Origin: CAZFYZ01 sp964523735
GTDB taxonomy: Bacteria; Armatimonadota; UBA5829
Reading direction: 5' to 3'
Length of the DNA: 17,761 nucleotides
Assembly: GCA_964523735.1 (NCBI GenBank)
Contig: CAZFYZ010000076.1
Location: 1 to 17,761, forward strand
Shown here: piece by piece, positions 5,781 to 13,494 of the stretch
How the letters are laid out: every line of letters begins with the position of its first letter
Position numbering within the stretch: the stretch's first letter is position 1
Translations under genes and position numbers: made by a program
Notes under the pieces: generated by a model
Seen by the model: only the letters and a program-made list of their open reading frames with translations
Told to the model about the DNA's origin: nothing
Databases searched by the model: none

Positions 5781-7050
5781 TTGAAGGAAGTCATCAACAT
5801 CGGGGCAATCGGGTTCGGAGTAGTTGGCTCCGGAGCCATCAAGCTTCTTATTGAGAACCAGGACGCCATAGCCCAGAAGGTCGGCGCAAAGCTCGTCATC
5901 AAGCGCATCGCTGACCTCGATATTACCACCCCTCGCTCGATCCACGTAGACCCGTCCATCCTCACCACCGACGCCAACGACATCATCAACGACCCGGAGA
6001 TCGACATTGTCATCGAGACGATCGGTGGGCTGAAACCAGCCGGTGACTTCATCAGGCGCTCTCTCCAGGCGGGCAAGCACGTGGTAACGGCCAACAAGGA
6101 GTTGATCGCTAAGGAAGGCGTCACGCTTCTGCCTGTCGCGGCCGAACTTAAGCGCGACCTGTTGTTCGAAGCGTCAGTCGGCGGTGGGATTCCGATTATC
6201 AATCCACTGAAGACGTCGTTGGCAGGCAACGAGATAACCGAGGTCAAAGGCATCGTCAACGGCACCACGAACTACATCCTGTCCCGGATGAAGGACGAGG
6301 GGCTCGGCTTCGACGTAATCCTCAAGGACGCTCAGGACAAGGGCTACGCCGAGAAGATAGATCCAACATCCGACACCGAAGGATATGACGCTGCTTACAA
6401 GATCGCGATCCTTGCCTCCATTGCTTTCACAAGCCGGGCCGACGTAACCAAAGTGTACCGCGAAGGCATCACGGCTATCACGGCCGAGGACATGCGCTAC
6501 GCGGACGAACTGGGGTTTGTAGTCAAGCTGCTTGCTATCGCCAAGCTTGTTGACGGGGCTGTGCAAGCCCGCGTACATCCCACGTTTGTTCCCAAGAGCC
6601 ACCCTCTCGCCAACGTCAATGGGGTCTACAACGCGATCTACGTCAAGGGCAACGCGGTGGGCGATGTGATGTTCTACGGCAGGGGAGCGGGATCAGATGC
6701 GGCGGGCAGCGCGGTCGTGGGAGACGTGCTCGATATCGCGCGTAACATTCGCTTCGGCTCCACGGGCCGCATATCTTGCACGTGTTTTGACGAGCGTGCA
6801 ATGCTTGGCGTAGAAAGCGTCCGCTGCAAGAACTACGTCAGAATCATCGCGGAGGACAAGCCGAGAGTCCTCGCCGCGATTGCCGATGCGTTCGCCAACA
6901 GCGACGTCTCCATAGAATCCGTTCTCCAGAAGACCTGCGCGGATGCCAGCGCCGAGATCGTGTGGCTCACCCATGAGGCCAGCGAACCCAACGTTCGCNN
7001 NNNNNNNNGTCGTCAAAGAGATCGGCAGTTGGATTCGCGTCGAGGAGTAG
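5781..7050 (+). CDS. hom: Homoserine dehydrogenase with C-terminal ACT domain (contains assembly gap)
   Basis: It reduces aspartate semialdehyde to homoserine with NAD(P)H, at the branch to threonine and methionine. The N-terminal Rossmann motif is GFGVVGSG; the catalytic domain shows VVTANKELIA, EASVGGGIPIINPL and GIVNGTTNYIL; the C terminus has an ACT domain (YVRIIAEDKPRVLAAIADAF), which in relatives senses threonine. TTG 5781 is chosen because GGGAG lies seven bases upstream and the product then begins MKEVINIGAIGFG; the in-frame TTG 5766 has no such site. Ten Ns at 6999-7008 break the ACT domain. After them the genuine end VVKEIGSWIRVEE-stop is in another frame, so the Ns do not reflect the true missing length (a multiple of 3, probably a few dozen bases by family comparison). 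thrC follows 67 bases later. Confidence 0.94.
6999..7008. other. Assembly gap (10 Ns) inside hom
   Basis: The hom frame on the left ends on a codon boundary at 6998, and the conserved C-terminal end starts on a codon boundary at 7009. The real gap must therefore be a multiple of 3, while the N-run is 10. This gap is a placeholder, not a mutation. Confidence 0.85.
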
Positions 7051-7117
7051 CTGATTCCGCTCCACGAAAAGTGGAAAAACAAACTCAATCGCCGTTCCAG
7101 AGGGGTAGGCAGTAGCA

Positions 7118-8191
7118 ATGCAATCTGGTTGCTTTCAACGTGTGCCACTGATTGAACGATACAGGGAGTTTCTCCCAGTCACAGACACCACACCCATCGT
7201 CTCGCTGCTCGAGGGCTTCACGCCGTTGATCAGGCTTGACAGACTCTCGGCTCAGATCAGCGACAAGATCACCCTCTACGCTAAGTTTGAGGGAATGAAC
7301 CCCACGGGCAGCTTCAAAGACCGCGGGATGACGATGGCGATCTCCAAGGCTGTGGAAGCCGGGAGTAAGGCCACTATCTGTGCCAGCACAGGCAATACCG
7401 CCGCATCCGCTGCAGCCTATTCGGCCCGCGCCGGTCTTGTCTGCGCGGTGATCCTGCCCAGAGGCGCGGTCGCGATTGGCAAAGTGTCGCAGTCGATGAT
7501 GCATGGCGCGAAGGTCATGGCCATCGACGGCAACTTCGACGACGCCTTGCGCATCACGCTCGAGATCACGGAGAACTACCCGATCACGCTGGTCAATTCG
7601 CTGAACCCGTTCCGCATCGAGGGGCAGAAGACGGGCGCTTGGGAGATATGCGATCACCTGGGTCACGCGCCGACGTACCACGCGATTCCAGTCGGTAATG
7701 CGGGCAACATCACGGCGTATTGGGCCGGCTACAAAGCCTATAGGGCTGCTGGGGTAGTCGACTCGCTGCCGACAATGCTCGGGTTTCAGGCAGCCCTGTC
7801 GGCTCCGATCGTGGATGGCCACCCTATCGAGAAGCCGGAGACTATCGCGACCGCCATCCGCATCGGCAACCCCGCAAGCTGGAAACAGGCAGAGGCCGCG
7901 CGGGACGAGTCCGGTGGCTTGATCGAGAAAGTCACCGATGAAGAGATTACCGACGCTCAGAAGCTCCTGGCCAGCACCGAGGGGGTGTTCTGTGAGCCTG
8001 CGTCAGCGGCATCCGTTGCCGGGGTCATAAAGAAAGCTAAAGAGGGGTTCTTCAAAGAGAAGTGCGAAGTCGTGTGCGTGCTGACAGGCCACGGGCTCAA
8101 GGACCCCGACCGCGCAATCAAGATCGCGCCGCCGTTCATCGAACTGCCGGCGGACACCGAAGCAGTAGCCAGGGAGATGAAGCTTACATGA
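7118..8191 (+). CDS. thrC: Threonine synthase
   Basis: A PLP enzyme converting O-phosphohomoserine to threonine and phosphate, the last step of the pathway. The 357-residue product is the short bacterial type. It opens with ERYREFLPVTDTTPIVSLLEGFTPLI; the PLP Schiff-base lysine is K67 in NPTGSFKDRGM; STGNTAASAAAYSARAG and the phosphate loop PVGNAGNITAYW are intact, and VLTGHGLKD is present near the C terminus. ATG 7118 has GAGGGG and TAGG upstream. Its stop overlaps the purC start as ATGA, implying translational coupling. Its substrate needs homoserine phosphorylation, yet no GHMK-type thrB is present; see the gene at 9209. Confidence 0.95.
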   Translation: MQSGCFQRVPLIERYREFLPVTDTTPIVSLLEGFTPLIRLDRLSAQISDKITLYAKFEGMNPTGSFKDRGMTMAISKAVEAGSKATICASTGNTAASAAAYSARAGLVCAVILPRGAVAIGKVSQSMMHGAKVMAIDGNFDDALRITLEITENYPITLVNSLNPFRIEGQKTGAWEICDHLGHAPTYHAIPVGNAGNITAYWAGYKAYRAAGVVDSLPTMLGFQAALSAPIVDGHPIEKPETIATAIRIGNPASWKQAEAARDESGGLIEKVTDEEITDAQKLLASTEGVFCEPASAASVAGVIKKAKEGFFKEKCEVVCVLTGHGLKDPDRAIKIAPPFIELPADTEAVAREMKLT

Positions 8192-9123
8192 TCGTGACCT
8201 CGACCGATATCAAAGGCCTCAAGAAGCACATCACGGGCAAAGTGCGCGACGTCTATGATCTGGGGGACTCGCTCCTGATCGTAGCGACCGATCGACTGTC
8301 GGCCTTTGACGTGGTTCTGCCGACGGGGATACCGGATAAGGGCAAGGTGCTGACGCAGCTTTCGATGTTCTGGTTTGGTATGACCAAGGACATCATCGAG
8401 AACCATGTCATCACGGCTGATATCGACGAGATCGTCAAGCGCATTGGCGCTGCGGGCGCGGAGAACGCGGAGCAGTATCGCGAGATGCTGGATGGCCGCT
8501 CGATGGTCACCGTCAAGGCCAATCCCAGCCCGATTGAGTGCGTGGTTCGAGGTTACCTGGCAGGCTCTGCCTGGAGTGAGTATTCGGCGCTGAGAACAGC
8601 TTCCGGTAACGGCGCGCCTATTGTGCTTCACGGCGTTGAGCTTCCGGCGGACATGGTCGAGTCTCAGAAACTGCCGAAGCCTGTCTTCACCCCGGCAACC
8701 AAGGAATCCAGCGGGCACGACATCAATATCAGCGCTCAGCGTGCCTGTGAGATCGTTGGCGACCAGATGGGAAAACAGCTCGAGGCAATGAGCCTGGCGG
8801 TCTATAGTAAGGCATCTGAATACGCGGCCAGCCGGGGTATCATCATCTGCGATACCAAGTTCGAATTCGGCACATTGGACGGCAGGCTGATCATCATCGA
8901 CGAGGCGCTGACTCCGGACTCGTCCAGGTTCTGGGACGTAGACCTTTACAAACCTGGACAGGGCCAGCCGAGCTTCGACAAGCAGTTCGTGCGGGACTAT
9001 CTGCTGACACTGGACTGGGACAAGACCTACCCAGGACCGGAGCTGCCGGCGGAGATCGCAGAGAAGACAGCGGAGAAATACCGAGAGGCGTATAAGAGGA
9101 TCGTGGGGCAGGATCTTCCGTAG
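8188..9123 (+). CDS. purC: Phosphoribosylaminoimidazole-succinocarboxamide synthase (SAICAR synthase)
   Basis: It joins aspartate to CAIR with ATP in purine synthesis; cytoplasmic. The 311-residue product is of the longer PurC type. Motifs include GKVRDVYDLGDSLLIVATDR and LSAFDVV near the N terminus, ECVVRGYLAGSAWSEY in the middle, KLPKPVFTPATKESSGHD, DTKFEFG, and the end VDLYKPGQGQPSFDKQFVRDYL. ATG 8188 is set by the 4-base overlap with the thrC stop; an in-frame start at 8062 would only extend over thrC. It interrupts the threonine genes. Aspartate is used by both PurC and the aspartate family pathway, which may or may not explain the placing. Confidence 0.95.
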   Translation: MIVTSTDIKGLKKHITGKVRDVYDLGDSLLIVATDRLSAFDVVLPTGIPDKGKVLTQLSMFWFGMTKDIIENHVITADIDEIVKRIGAAGAENAEQYREMLDGRSMVTVKANPSPIECVVRGYLAGSAWSEYSALRTASGNGAPIVLHGVELPADMVESQKLPKPVFTPATKESSGHDINISAQRACEIVGDQMGKQLEAMSLAVYSKASEYAASRGIIICDTKFEFGTLDGRLIIIDEALTPDSSRFWDVDLYKPGQGQPSFDKQFVRDYLLTLDWDKTYPGPELPAEIAEKTAEKYREAYKRIVGQDLP

Positions 9124-9143
9124 GCATGTGCGGAAGGGAAAGC

Positions 9144-9186
9144 GCGAAATTCCCCTTTCGCATTTTCGTTCTTTCGTGCTTTCGTG
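9144..9186 (+). repeat. Octamer repeat array and small hairpin between purC and the ApgM-like gene
   Basis: Four contiguous 8-base units (CTTTCGCA, TTTTCGTT, CTTTCGTG, CTTTCGTG; 9155-9186) place TTTCG at exact 8-base intervals. GCGAAA at 9144-9149 can pair with the first unit's TTTCGC (9156-9161) around a 6-base loop. The array ends a few bases before the AAGAGG ribosome binding site of the next gene. Confidence 0.7.
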
Positions 9187-9208
9187 ACAAAAAGAGGTTT
9201 GCGAGCAG

Positions 9209-10399
9209 ATGAAGTATCTGCTGGTCATATTCGATGGAATGGCGGATGAGCCGCTGGCGGAGTTGGACGGGAAGACTCCGATGCAGGTGGCGAGGAAGCC
9301 GTTTATGGACGAGCTTGCCGAAAGTGGCCTCGTCGGCGCCGCAATGACGACGCCTGAGGGGATGCTGCCCGGCAGTGATGTCACGAATATGGGCATCCTC
9401 GGCTACGATCCGCATGAGTTCTACACCGGCCGGGGCGCGATTGAAGCGGCAAGCCTTGAGATTCCAGTCGAGACATCGGACGCTGTCTTTCGCACCAACC
9501 TGGTTTCGACGGACGGCGAGCTGATGCTCGATTCCAGCGCGGACCACATCAGCACCGAAGATGCGCGCGAACTCATCGGTGTAATCAACGAGAAGCTCCA
9601 CACCAACGTTATCAGCTTCTATCCCGGAGTCAGCTATCGGCACATCATGGTCTGGCGCGGAGGCTCGGATAACGTCCGCTGCACCGCCCCCTACAAGTTC
9701 CATGGCAAACCGTGGCGAGACAAACTGCCAGAGGGCGATGGGGATCAGAAGCTGCGCAGCCTTATAGAAGATTCCTATGAAATCTTAGACAGCCACCCTA
9801 TCAACCGCCGCAGACGAGATGAAGGCCATCTGCCCGCCAACATGATCTGGTTTTGGGGAGAGAGCCATCTCCCGCAGATTCCGAGCTTCTTCGCGAAATT
9901 CGGCAAGATTGGCGCGGTTGTAGCTGCCGTGGACTTGATTCGTGGGCTGGGGCGCATGGTGGGGCTGAAGGTGATCCAGGTGCCCGGCGCGACCGGCTAC
10001 ATCGACACCAACTACCTCGCCAAGGGCCAGTNNNNNNNNNNGCTGCGCCAGCACGACTTCGTCTGGGCGCACGTCGAGGCTCCCGATGAGGCAGGGCACG
10101 AGGGCAAGCTCGACAAGAAGATCGAAGCTATCCAAGAATGCGACGAGAAAGTGCTGGGAACCATTCTCAACGGCATCAAAGCTCTCGGTGAGGACGTGCG
10201 CATCCTGCTGATGCCCGACCACCCCACCCCTATAGCGACCGGCTCACACTCGTCGGACATGGTCCCATTCATCCTCTTCGACTCCCGCAAGTCACAGAAC
10301 AACAGCCTGCCGTTCGACGAACGAGCGGTGCATGAGACCAAGCTCGTTGTCGAGCATGCGCCTGATCTCATGAAGACGCTGCTCGAAGTGGAGAGCTGA
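9209..10399 (+). CDS. ApgM-family phosphotransferase; candidate homoserine kinase (contains assembly gap)
   Basis: About 396 residues of the alkaline phosphatase superfamily, archaeal-type cofactor-independent phosphoglycerate mutase (ApgM) group. Visible motifs are the metal-binding start LLVIFDGMAD (D9), the nucleophile region PGSDVTNMGILGYDP (S56), FYTGRGAIEA, HVEAPDEAGHEG and LLMPDHPTPIATGSHSSDMVPF. The metal ligands and catalytic serine appear intact. The family includes a set designated as proposed homoserine kinases (TIGR02535, from memory) because the genes sit with hom and thrC where thrB is missing, exactly the case here. Phosphoglycerate mutase is the alternative. Ten Ns at 10032-10041 preserve the frame. 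AAGAGG lies upstream of ATG 9209. tilS starts two bases after its stop. Confidence 0.85.
   Translation: MKYLLVIFDGMADEPLAELDGKTPMQVARKPFMDELAESGLVGAAMTTPEGMLPGSDVTNMGILGYDPHEFYTGRGAIEAASLEIPVETSDAVFRTNLVSTDGELMLDSSADHISTEDARELIGVINEKLHTNVISFYPGVSYRHIMVWRGGSDNVRCTAPYKFHGKPWRDKLPEGDGDQKLRSLIEDSYEILDSHPINRRRRDEGHLPANMIWFWGESHLPQIPSFFAKFGKIGAVVAAVDLIRGLGRMVGLKVIQVPGATGYIDTNYLAKGQXXXXLRQHDFVWAHVEAPDEAGHEGKLDKKIEAIQECDEKVLGTILNGIKALGEDVRILLMPDHPTPIATGSHSSDMVPFILFDSRKSQNNSLPFDERAVHETKLVVEHAPDLMKTLLEVES
10032..10041. other. Assembly gap (10 Ns) inside the ApgM-like gene
   Basis: The gap falls between GYIDTNYLAKGQ and LRQHDFVWAHVEAPDE. The frame is the same on both sides, and family comparison suggests only a few residues are missing. 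Confidence 0.85.
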
Positions 10400-10408
10400 G
10401 AGTGGAGA
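10388..10408 (+). repeat. Heptamer triplet spanning the ApgM-like stop and the tilS start
   Basis: GTGGAGA, GCTGAGA and GTGGAGA are three contiguous 7-base units. The first two contain the last codons and the TGA stop of the ApgM-like gene; the third contains the tilS GTG start and the first unit carries its GGAG ribosome binding site. With three units it is the shortest of the five arrays, but the period matches the others. Confidence 0.55.
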
Positions 10409-11799
10409 GCGCAAAGCCTCACTCGATGCCGCTCGAGACGCCCGACATCCTCGTCGCAGCCACAACGCGCGGCATGTTCGCGCCGGGAGACAGAGTGCTG
10501 GTCGCCGTCTCGGGCGGGGCTGACTCCGTCGCTATGCTTCACGCTCTGCACACGCGATCGACTGAACTCGGCATCTCGCTGCACGTCGCGCACCTCAACC
10601 ATGGCATCCGGGGCACAGACTCCGATGCCGATGAGCAGTTCGTGCGGGAACTCGCGGCCGGATTCGCCCTCCCTCTCACTGTGGAGCGAGTGAGCGTCCC
10701 CGATCTGCGCGCGCAAACAGGCACCGGCGAGGAAGAGACCGCCCGTATGGCCCGGTACGATTTCCTGCAGCGCACCGCCGCGCAGGTGGGCGCAGACAAG
10801 ATCGCCGTCGGACACACGGCAGATGACCGCGTCGAGACCGTACTGCTCAACCTGGTGAGGGGAACCGGAATCAACGGACTGGCCTCCATCAGGCCGGTCA
10901 ATGGGAACATCGTGCGGCCACTGATCGATACCTGGCGCTCGGAGATCGAGGCCTTCCTTGAGCATCACGGCCTCAAGTATAGGCTTGACCAGTCAAACCT
11001 GGACACTGACTACACTCGAAACCGGGTCAGGCACCAGCTCATCCCCACGCTAGAGCGAGACTACAATCCTCAGCTCAAGGGGGCGCTGCTGCGGTTGGCG
11101 CGTGTTGCGGAGTCGCAGAGCGACCTCATTGCCAGATCAGCAGATCAGACTGCGACAGCCACCAGATACAAAGGCAACCTGGACGCCGGGCTCCTGTCAG
11201 AACTGCCCGATGCGCTCCTGCACCAGGTCCTTCGCTCCCAGATCGAAAGGGCGAAGGGGGACCTGACGGACGTCAGCTTGGAGCAGATCGTGCGAGTCGC
11301 TGATGCCATTCGCTCCGATGACGACTTCACAATCACTCTGCCGACAGGAGAGATCTACGCTCAGCGCACGGGCACTAGCTTCTCGATCTGGAGAAAGCCG
11401 AAACGCGAGCACATCAAGCCTTTCGACTACGTGCTTGTTGTTCCGGGGCTGACTCCTATCCCTGAGCTGGGGATCAGTGTGCAAGCAGAGTTCCTTAGTC
11501 ACGGCAGTGCGACATCTTTGCCCCGCGAGGTTGCCATGCTCGATGCGGAAGCCGTGAATGGTCTACTGCGGGTCAGGAGCATTGCGCCGGGTGACAGGAT
11601 CACGCCCCTGGGGATGCGAGGCACCAAAAAACTTCAGGACGTCTTCGTGGACAGAAAGATTCCCGCACACGAGCGAGGGCGTATTCCGGTTGTGGTAGAC
11701 CAAGAGAAGATAGTATGGGTTGCTGGCGTGGTCTCCTCGGAGGCAACGAAGGTGACCGAAGCCACGAAACGGATTATCAGGCTGCGCATAGTGCAATAA
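10402..11799 (+). CDS. tilS: tRNA(Ile)-lysidine synthase
   Basis: It modifies C34 of the CAU-anticodon tRNA-Ile to lysidine using ATP and lysine, so that AUA is read as isoleucine; cytoplasmic and normally essential. The 465-residue product has the N-type ATP pyrophosphatase loop VSGGADSVAML (SGGADS at 37-42), LHVAHLNHGIRG, the conserved GHTADDRVETVLLNLVRGTG, and RLDQSNLDTDYTRNRVRHQLIP, then the substrate-binding and C-terminal TilS domains (RSIAPGDRITPLGMRGTKKLQD, VDRKIPAHERGRIPVV). It is full length. GTG 10402 has GGAG eight bases upstream and lies two bases after the previous stop; ATG 10426 is a possible shorter start. It is the last gene of the plus-strand set. Confidence 0.95.
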   Translation: MESAKPHSMPLETPDILVAATTRGMFAPGDRVLVAVSGGADSVAMLHALHTRSTELGISLHVAHLNHGIRGTDSDADEQFVRELAAGFALPLTVERVSVPDLRAQTGTGEEETARMARYDFLQRTAAQVGADKIAVGHTADDRVETVLLNLVRGTGINGLASIRPVNGNIVRPLIDTWRSEIEAFLEHHGLKYRLDQSNLDTDYTRNRVRHQLIPTLERDYNPQLKGALLRLARVAESQSDLIARSADQTATATRYKGNLDAGLLSELPDALLHQVLRSQIERAKGDLTDVSLEQIVRVADAIRSDDDFTITLPTGEIYAQRTGTSFSIWRKPKREHIKPFDYVLVVPGLTPIPELGISVQAEFLSHGSATSLPREVAMLDAEAVNGLLRVRSIAPGDRITPLGMRGTKKLQDVFVDRKIPAHERGRIPVVVDQEKIVWVAGVVSSEATKVTEATKRIIRLRIVQ

Positions 11800-11857
11800 T
11801 GGGCGAAGCCTATGCCCCGCCCATCGTTGACTCATTGCGTTCCGGCCCTACGGAACG
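11799..11857. terminator. Two hairpins between convergent tilS and the Spy-like gene
   Basis: ATGGGCG (11799-11805) pairs with CGCCCAT (11818-11824), and CGTTCCG (11838-11844) pairs with CGGAACG (11851-11857) around a 6-base loop. The second hairpin contains the stop codon of the Spy-like gene. Neither is followed by a clear T-run, so they are terminator-like by position only. Confidence 0.4.
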
Positions 11858-12324
11858 TCGTCCATCATCGGGCATTGATGCATCCTCATCTTGCCTTTCA
11901 TGTCCTGCATCATCGTCCGCAGCTTAGCACGCTGGTCCGGCGTTAGAACACTCAGGCCGCTGACCTTTGCATCGATGCCTCGATCCCGGATCTCCGCCTT
12001 GTCCCTGTCGATATCCGCCGCGAGCGCCTTGATCGCGTTGGCATCGATTGGGTCGGCCATCCAGAGGGTCATCATCTGCTGCCTCTTCGCCCTCAGGTCA
12101 TCTCGGGTCGCCTGCGTAGAGGTCACGAAGTCCTGGTGGATCTGTCTGATCTGGCTAACCTGGCTAGGGGTCAAGTTCAGCTCTTTGGTGAGCTTGTCCA
12201 AGTGTCCCTGAAAGCCCATCCCAGGCCCCCACTTCATGCCGCCTCGAGGTGGCGCGGCCATGGCCACGCTAGCGACAACGACCAAGGCGATGACCAGTAG
12301 AGCGATCATCAACTGGGTTCTCAT
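11848..12324 (-). CDS. Spy/CpxP-family periplasmic protein
   Basis: A 158-residue exported, helical, charged protein. A signal peptide (MRTQLMIALLVIALVVVASV, cleavage likely after AMA) is followed by a Met/Gly/Pro-rich segment and two LTxxQ-type motifs, LNLTPSQVSQIRQIHQDF and LSVLTPDQRAKL, separated by long amphipathic helices. The tail is methionine- and histidine-rich (MKGKMRMHQCPMM). Spy and CpxP are envelope-stress chaperones, and relatives are metal-responsive; which role applies here cannot be told. ATG 12324 has AGGAGG about ten bases upstream. The NlpC/P60 gene lies 81 bases upstream on the same strand. A promoter-like pair with an internal inverted repeat at 12358-12385 suggests its own regulation. 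Confidence 0.8.
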   Translation of the reverse strand: MRTQLMIALLVIALVVVASVAMAAPPRGGMKWGPGMGFQGHLDKLTKELNLTPSQVSQIRQIHQDFVTSTQATRDDLRAKRQQMMTLWMADPIDANAIKALAADIDRDKAEIRDRGIDAKVSGLSVLTPDQRAKLRTMMQDMKGKMRMHQCPMMDDVP

Positions 12325-12357
12325 CGTATGAAATCCTCCTAGAGGAGAAGCTTATCC

Positions 12358-12385
12358 AGCATAGTCTGAGAACAGACCATGTGAA
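12358..12385 (-). promoter_or_regulatory. Putative promoter and operator-like repeat for the Spy-like gene
   Basis: On the minus strand, TTCACA (12380-12385) and TATGCT (12358-12363) are 16 bases apart, one and two mismatches from consensus. The spacer contains the inverted repeat GTCTG-AGAA-CAGAC (12364-12377), a plausible regulator site. The prediction rests on pattern alone. Confidence 0.35.
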
Positions 12386-12405
12386 TTTTACCCCAATTGA
12401 GGATC

Positions 12406-13248
12406 TCAGGACCGACGGGCAGTCACCAGAGACCGCCAGTAGAAATCGGAGGCGAGACTGTCTACCGCTACGCCCTTTTGAGAGGCTGAACAGTGGACGA
12501 AGTATCCGTTGCCGGCGTAGATGCCGCAGTGGTCGATGTAGGAGTACTTGCACTGGAAGTACAGACGATCCCCGGGCTGAAGCTGGTCGAGCGGGACTTG
12601 CTCGCCGACTCGGGCCTGCTCGCGGGCGGTCCGTGGAAGCTTGACTCCGTATTTCGAGAAGAGCATTCTCACAAACGCTGAGCAGTCCATCCCCGAGGTC
12701 GGACTCGTTCCGCCAAATACATAGCGAATGCCGCCGCAATCAAGAGCGGAGCTCACTACCGCTTCACCGAGGCTTCCCGGACGATCCGGACTGCCGCCGC
12801 GCGAAGCGAAAGAGCCCCGGGTGGGTTTCGCCTGCGGCTTCTTGTCCTTGACAAGCTCGTAGCCGGTCAACCTGACAAGGTGCTTGGATATCCACCCCGT
12901 GGACCCATTCACCATCAGCACGCCATACCAATCGCCCTCGTCCTTGACTATTGCAAGTGGAGTTTCCTGTTTGACGTTGGCATATACGCGCGAGCCGCCG
13001 GAGCGTTCGCGATGGATTGAGGCCTTCGGCGCGGACACAACTCCGACCTTGCCCACTGTCACGCTGTTGACTTGCGACTTGGCAGCAGGGGACGCTTGCG
13101 CTTGCGTGGACTCAGTCGCCGGCGTACCGGGTGAACTGAGGTCCGGCGCCTCAAGCGACAGAGTAAGTGTCTCAGCCACGCTCACGCAAGAGCAGGCTGA
13201 GATAAGTATAACTGCGATGATAAGTGCTAATGTCGGGATACGAACCAA
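12406..13248 (-). CDS. Exported NlpC/P60 peptidoglycan endopeptidase with SH3 domain
   Basis: A 280-residue cell-wall hydrolase of the type that cuts peptide stems of peptidoglycan. It has an N-terminal signal (LALIIAVILISAC); ISAC fits a lipobox with C19 as lipid anchor, though SVA-E at 24-26 could be an ordinary cleavage site. A Ser/Thr/Ala/Pro-rich linker follows, then a bacterial SH3 domain at about 62-132 (VYANVKQETPLAIVKDEGDW, TGWISKHLVRL) and the NlpC/P60 domain at about 158-280. The catalytic triad is intact: C189 in GMDCSAFV, H240 in DHCGIY, H252 in YFVHCSAS. The start is TTG 13248 with GAGG about ten bases upstream; no ATG fits. The Spy-like gene is next downstream. Confidence 0.9.
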   Translation of the reverse strand: MVRIPTLALIIAVILISACSCVSVAETLTLSLEAPDLSSPGTPATESTQAQASPAAKSQVNSVTVGKVGVVSAPKASIHRERSGGSRVYANVKQETPLAIVKDEGDWYGVLMVNGSTGWISKHLVRLTGYELVKDKKPQAKPTRGSFASRGGSPDRPGSLGEAVVSSALDCGGIRYVFGGTSPTSGMDCSAFVRMLFSKYGVKLPRTAREQARVGEQVPLDQLQPGDRLYFQCKYSYIDHCGIYAGNGYFVHCSASQKGVAVDSLASDFYWRSLVTARRS

Positions 13249-13365
13249 AACGCTGCAACCTCAAAAGAAAGCGGTAACCCTCAGTCAATTACCATTGTCG
13301 GCAACAGGCTCACCCGTTTATAGACGGGAAAAGTGCCGGGATAGTTTCCGTGTCCGCACGCCAGG

Positions 13366-13487
13366 AGGCGTCAGAGACGCCTGCTACACCCCTGGCCACC
13401 GTACGCTATGAGGCGTCGGAGACGCCTGCTACAACTAGAAAACAGCAAAGGTACCAGGATTACCGGGCGTCAGAGACGCCATCTACA
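13366..13487. repeat. Three copies of a short palindromic interspersed repeat
   Basis: Three 23-base copies at 13366-13388, 13411-13433 and 13465-13487 share GGCGTC-(A/G)GA-GACGCC followed by TGCTACA or ATCTACA. Each palindrome is a 6-bp stem with a 3-base loop. Copies 1 and 3 remain similar for another 14 bases (CCC.GGC.ACCGT). Copy starts are 45 and 54 bases apart. They lie between the small membrane protein gene, whose stop is ten bases from copy 3, and the NlpC/P60 start. REP-like elements of this kind are usually scattered genome-wide. Confidence 0.8.
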
Positions 13488-13494
13488 GCCCGGG

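Noticed and set aside
5676..6268. Open frames antisense to the start of hom
   Set aside because: The plus strand here encodes the Rossmann motif and catalytic residues of homoserine dehydrogenase; the antisense frames are shadows of its codon bias.
7063..7082. A terminator between hom and thrC (TCCAC-GAAAA-GTGGA followed by A-run)
   Set aside because: The tract after the stem is A, not T, on the coding strand, and thrC follows closely without an obvious new promoter.
8062..8187. An upstream start for purC
   Set aside because: It would add 42 residues read from within thrC in another frame; ATG 8188 matches the family N terminus and the ATGA overlap.
7957..9396. A 479-codon open frame on the minus strand
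   Set aside because: It lies antisense to thrC, purC and the ApgM-like gene, which all have strong family motifs; it has low-complexity composition and no family resemblance.
13366..13487. A CRISPR array
   Set aside because: Only three repeats, each mostly a short palindrome, with unequal spacers of about 22 and 31 bases that are partly similar to each other, and no cas genes.
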